From: CAKOSP01 sp044432745
GTDB lineage: Bacteria > Bacillota_I > Bacilli_A > RF39 > UBA660
Length of the DNA: 16,881 bases
Assembly: GCA_044432745.1 (NCBI GenBank)
Contig: JAWXUH010000013.1
Span: forward strand, 1-16,881
Reading direction: 5' to 3'
Shown: piece by piece, positions 14,771 through 16,881 of the stretch
Numbering within the stretch: the stretch's first letter is position 1
Layout: the number at the start of each line of letters is the position of its first letter
The notes under the pieces: model-generated
Database searches by the model: none
Told to the model about the DNA's origin: nothing
What the model saw: the letters and a program-made list of their open reading frames with translations, nothing else
Translations under genes and position numbers: made by a program

Positions 14771-14797
14771 TTTGTAGGTTTTTACGAAAGGAAATAA

Positions 14798-16279
14798 ATG
14801 AAAAATTTAAAAATAAAAGTCATTTTACTTTTATCACTAATTTTAAATCTAAACAATGTGCAAGCATATGAAATGTATACAAATGAATATGTTGATAATA
14901 TTTATTATGAAGGTGTAAGTAAGGACAATTATTTTTCTTATCAGTATAACAAGTATTATATAGGTAATAAATCAGTTTACTGTATTGAACCAGGAGTATA
15001 TATAACTGAGAATATGTATTATTCAACCGAAGATTTATCGATTTCTAATTTATCAGATGATGTCTTAGAAAAAATTTTTTTATATGCATACTATGGTTAC
15101 GGTTATAAGGATAACGATTCTATTAATCATAGAATTGCAACTCAAACTCTAATATGGGAGGAAGTTTCAGATTATAAAATGAACTTTAGTTCAGGTATAA
15201 ATGGAAGTGGTAAAACTCTTAATTTCGATAAAGAAATAAATTCTATAATAAATTTAGTTAATAATCATTATGTATTGCCTTCTTTTGCAAATTCTTCTCT
15301 AGAAATTAATGTTGGTGATAAGATAGAACTAATTGACACTAATGAAGTATTATCTAATTATAAATTAAGTTACAATAATGACAATGTTAGTGTAAATGAA
15401 AATGTATTGTCAATTTCTACGACAGATCCAGGTGAATACTCCGTGCAATTTGAACTTAATATAGATACAAATGAAAATAAGATTATTTTTTATAACAATG
15501 ATAGTCAAAAAATGATTTCTAGAAGTGTTGTAGATCCTATTTATTTTACAATAAATGTAAAAGTTATCGGTGGAGAAGTAAGTGTTATAAAATATGGAGA
15601 AGAAATTTATTATCATGATGATACTTTTGATTATCAAAATATTTTACTAGACAACGTTTTATTTGGTCTATATGCAGGATCAAGTATATATTATAATAAC
15701 GAGATTTTGTATAATGAAGGTGATTTAATTGAACAAGCGTTTACCGATATAAATGGTTATCTAAATTTTAAAGATTTATGTTTAGGTTCATATTATATTT
15801 TAGAATTAAATAATCCTCATTCATATTATAACGATAGTTACGAAAAGTACTTTTTTGATGTAAAGCCCGATGATATTTCGCTTGATTTGGAAATATTTAA
15901 TACACTGTTTAAATCAGAATTTATTTTTACAAAAATAGATGAAGATACCAAGGTTGGAATACCTGAAACGTTAATATACATATATAATGAAGATAATCAA
16001 TTAATTTTTAGTGGTTATACTGATGAAAATGGAGAAATTATTATAAATAATTTGCCAGTTGGTTTATATTATATTATAGAAAAAGAAGCAGCTGAGGGAT
16101 ATATTAACGATTCAGAAATTATATATTTTGATATAACTTTAGATAATGATACAGTTTCTTTAGATATGAGTAATAAATTGCAAATTAATAACGTTCCTAA
16201 TACTTATTTGAACAGTTTCTTTCTATGTAATGTTTATACTTTATTTATATGTTTAATCGGTCTATATTTAAAAAACTAA
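14798..16279 (+). CDS. Secreted thioester-domain (TQXA-type) adhesin with CnaB-like domains
   Basis: Cell-surface protein of 493 residues. A signal peptide (about 1-23, cleavage after VQA) starts it. A TQXA-type thioester domain (about 30-165) contains Cys62 in YCIEPG and Gln116 in ATQTLIW, the pair that forms an internal Cys-Gln thioester in the family and binds host molecules covalently. A region of about 165-258 with beta-strand character follows. Two CnaB/SpaA-like domains come next: 260-368 (Lys265, catalytic Glu336 in YYILE, Asn368) and 374-460 (Lys379 in FTKID, Glu428 in YYIIE, Asn459), each with candidate isopeptide residues. The end is a sorting signal, NVPNT (465-469) plus a hydrophobic segment (473-490), but with only one basic residue in the tail. 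AAAGGA precedes the ATG at 14798. The sortase-like gene overlaps the 3' end by 31 bases. Confidence 0.9.
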   Translation: MKNLKIKVILLLSLILNLNNVQAYEMYTNEYVDNIYYEGVSKDNYFSYQYNKYYIGNKSVYCIEPGVYITENMYYSTEDLSISNLSDDVLEKIFLYAYYGYGYKDNDSINHRIATQTLIWEEVSDYKMNFSSGINGSGKTLNFDKEINSIINLVNNHYVLPSFANSSLEINVGDKIELIDTNEVLSNYKLSYNNDNVSVNENVLSISTTDPGEYSVQFELNIDTNENKIIFYNNDSQKMISRSVVDPIYFTINVKVIGGEVSVIKYGEEIYYHDDTFDYQNILLDNVLFGLYAGSSIYYNNEILYNEGDLIEQAFTDINGYLNFKDLCLGSYYILELNNPHSYYNDSYEKYFFDVKPDDISLDLEIFNTLFKSEFIFTKIDEDTKVGIPETLIYIYNEDNQLIFSGYTDENGEIIINNLPVGLYYIIEKEAAEGYINDSEIIYFDITLDNDTVSLDMSNKLQINNVPNTYLNSFFLCNVYTLFICLIGLYLKN

Positions 16280-16842
16280 AGAATAATTTAGTATTAAAGT
16301 TCTTAATAGTAATTATATTGTTATTAGCTATAATTATTTTGGAATATAAAAATGTAATTATAAATCGTATGTTAGTAAAAATGTATATATATAACTCAAG
16401 TATCATAAATGAAAATAAAATAGATAGTACAATATTTAATGATATGATTTATACAGGTGTATTACGTATTGAAAATATTGATTTATTTATAGGATATTAT
16501 GAAATTGATTCTAAGTATAACGATATTAGTTATGGCTTAGAGCAACTACATGATTACGAAATAGAAAGAGAAGTTAATGTCTTAATATTAGCATCTCATT
16601 CTGGTAATTCAAAGATCTCATACTTTGATGATTTAAAATATTTAAAACATGGGGATATAGCAAGTATATATAAAGAAGGTTTACTATATGATTATTTACT
16701 AACAGATATTATAGAAATTTCAAAATCAGAGAACGTAATTGTTGACTATAACAATGATGAATCTTTAATACTTATTACATGTCTTGATGATAATAATTAT
16801 TTAATATACACATTTGAAATGAGTAATTTTAATTATTATTAA
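16249..16842 (+). CDS. Sortase-like protein lacking the catalytic arginine
   Basis: Membrane protein of 197 residues. A basic N-terminus (FNRSIFKKLKNN) precedes one transmembrane helix (about 13-32). The sortase fold follows, with His117 in ILASHSGNS and Cys178 in ILITCLDD, the TLxTC-like site. The conserved Arg expected on the last strand (RLIV-type) is replaced: the sequence reads NNYLIYTFEM, and no arginine exists after residue 107. Activity may therefore be weak, altered or absent. The ATG at 16249 lies inside the adhesin gene, with no Shine-Dalgarno, so translation is probably coupled to that gene. The paired adhesin is the obvious substrate. The window ends 39 bases later and no terminator is visible. 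Confidence 0.85.
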   Translation: MFNRSIFKKLKNNLVLKFLIVIILLLAIIILEYKNVIINRMLVKMYIYNSSIINENKIDSTIFNDMIYTGVLRIENIDLFIGYYEIDSKYNDISYGLEQLHDYEIEREVNVLILASHSGNSKISYFDDLKYLKHGDIASIYKEGLLYDYLLTDIIEISKSENVIVDYNNDESLILITCLDDNNYLIYTFEMSNFNYY

Positions 16843-16881
16843 GTATAATTTATATAATTGTAAAGTAAATTATTTAATTTG

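Noticed and set aside
14685..14797. Riboswitch in the adhesin leader
   Set aside because: No conserved riboswitch motif or terminator/anti-terminator pair was recognised; only the orphan Shine-Dalgarno stands out.

Overview
The window is about 16.9 kb of very AT-rich bacterial DNA. It fits an uncultured low-GC Firmicute near the Bacilli/Mollicutes boundary. That placement is inference from four things: the base composition, a shortened 5S rRNA, Gram-positive envelope genes (LysM, CW_7 and CHAP modules, a sortase, a thioester adhesin) and universal Shine-Dalgarno use. TGA ends several clear genes (tsaB, rimI, tsaD) and tryptophan is TGG, so the genetic code is the standard bacterial one, not the Mycoplasma code. 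Almost every gene is on the + strand, in short operons separated by AT-rich hairpins followed by T-runs.

Layout. The left edge holds a 5S rRNA, probably the end of an rRNA operon that starts outside the window. Next comes a CHAP + CW_7 + LysM peptidoglycan hydrolase (208-984) without a signal peptide, then a two-gene unit of a divergent MurF-like Mur ligase and an alpha/beta hydrolase (1068-3115). The best-understood block is tsaE-tsaB-rimI-tsaD (3219-5634), with overlapping or nearly touching genes. It makes the tRNA t6A modification, and rimI (ribosomal-protein acetylation) sits inside it. The tmRNA gene follows on its own strong promoter and terminator (5646-6096).

The middle contains small envelope or unknown genes: a bacterial PH-domain protein, a protein of three LysM-like repeats, and an unrecognised tail-anchored protein. 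A second unit pairs an Abi_2/AbiF-family HEPN protein (RxxxxH motif present) with a membrane-anchored HtrA protease. Only one nucleotide separates the two genes, and the leader upstream is full of inverted repeats. A convergent minus-strand gene for a 71-residue cysteine-rich protein shares a divergent, palindrome-containing promoter region with two overlapping FAD-flavoprotein genes (10948-13720).

The right end holds an unrecognised helical protein and then a cell-surface pair. The first partner is a secreted thioester-domain/CnaB-like adhesin with an NVPNT sorting motif. The second is an overlapping sortase-like gene that keeps the catalytic His and Cys but has no arginine after residue 107, so the usual catalytic Arg is missing. 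The strongest leads for undescribed biology are the AbiF-HtrA unit, the adhesin with its Arg-less sortase, the MurF-like/hydrolase pair, and the cysteine-rich protein with its operator-like promoter.
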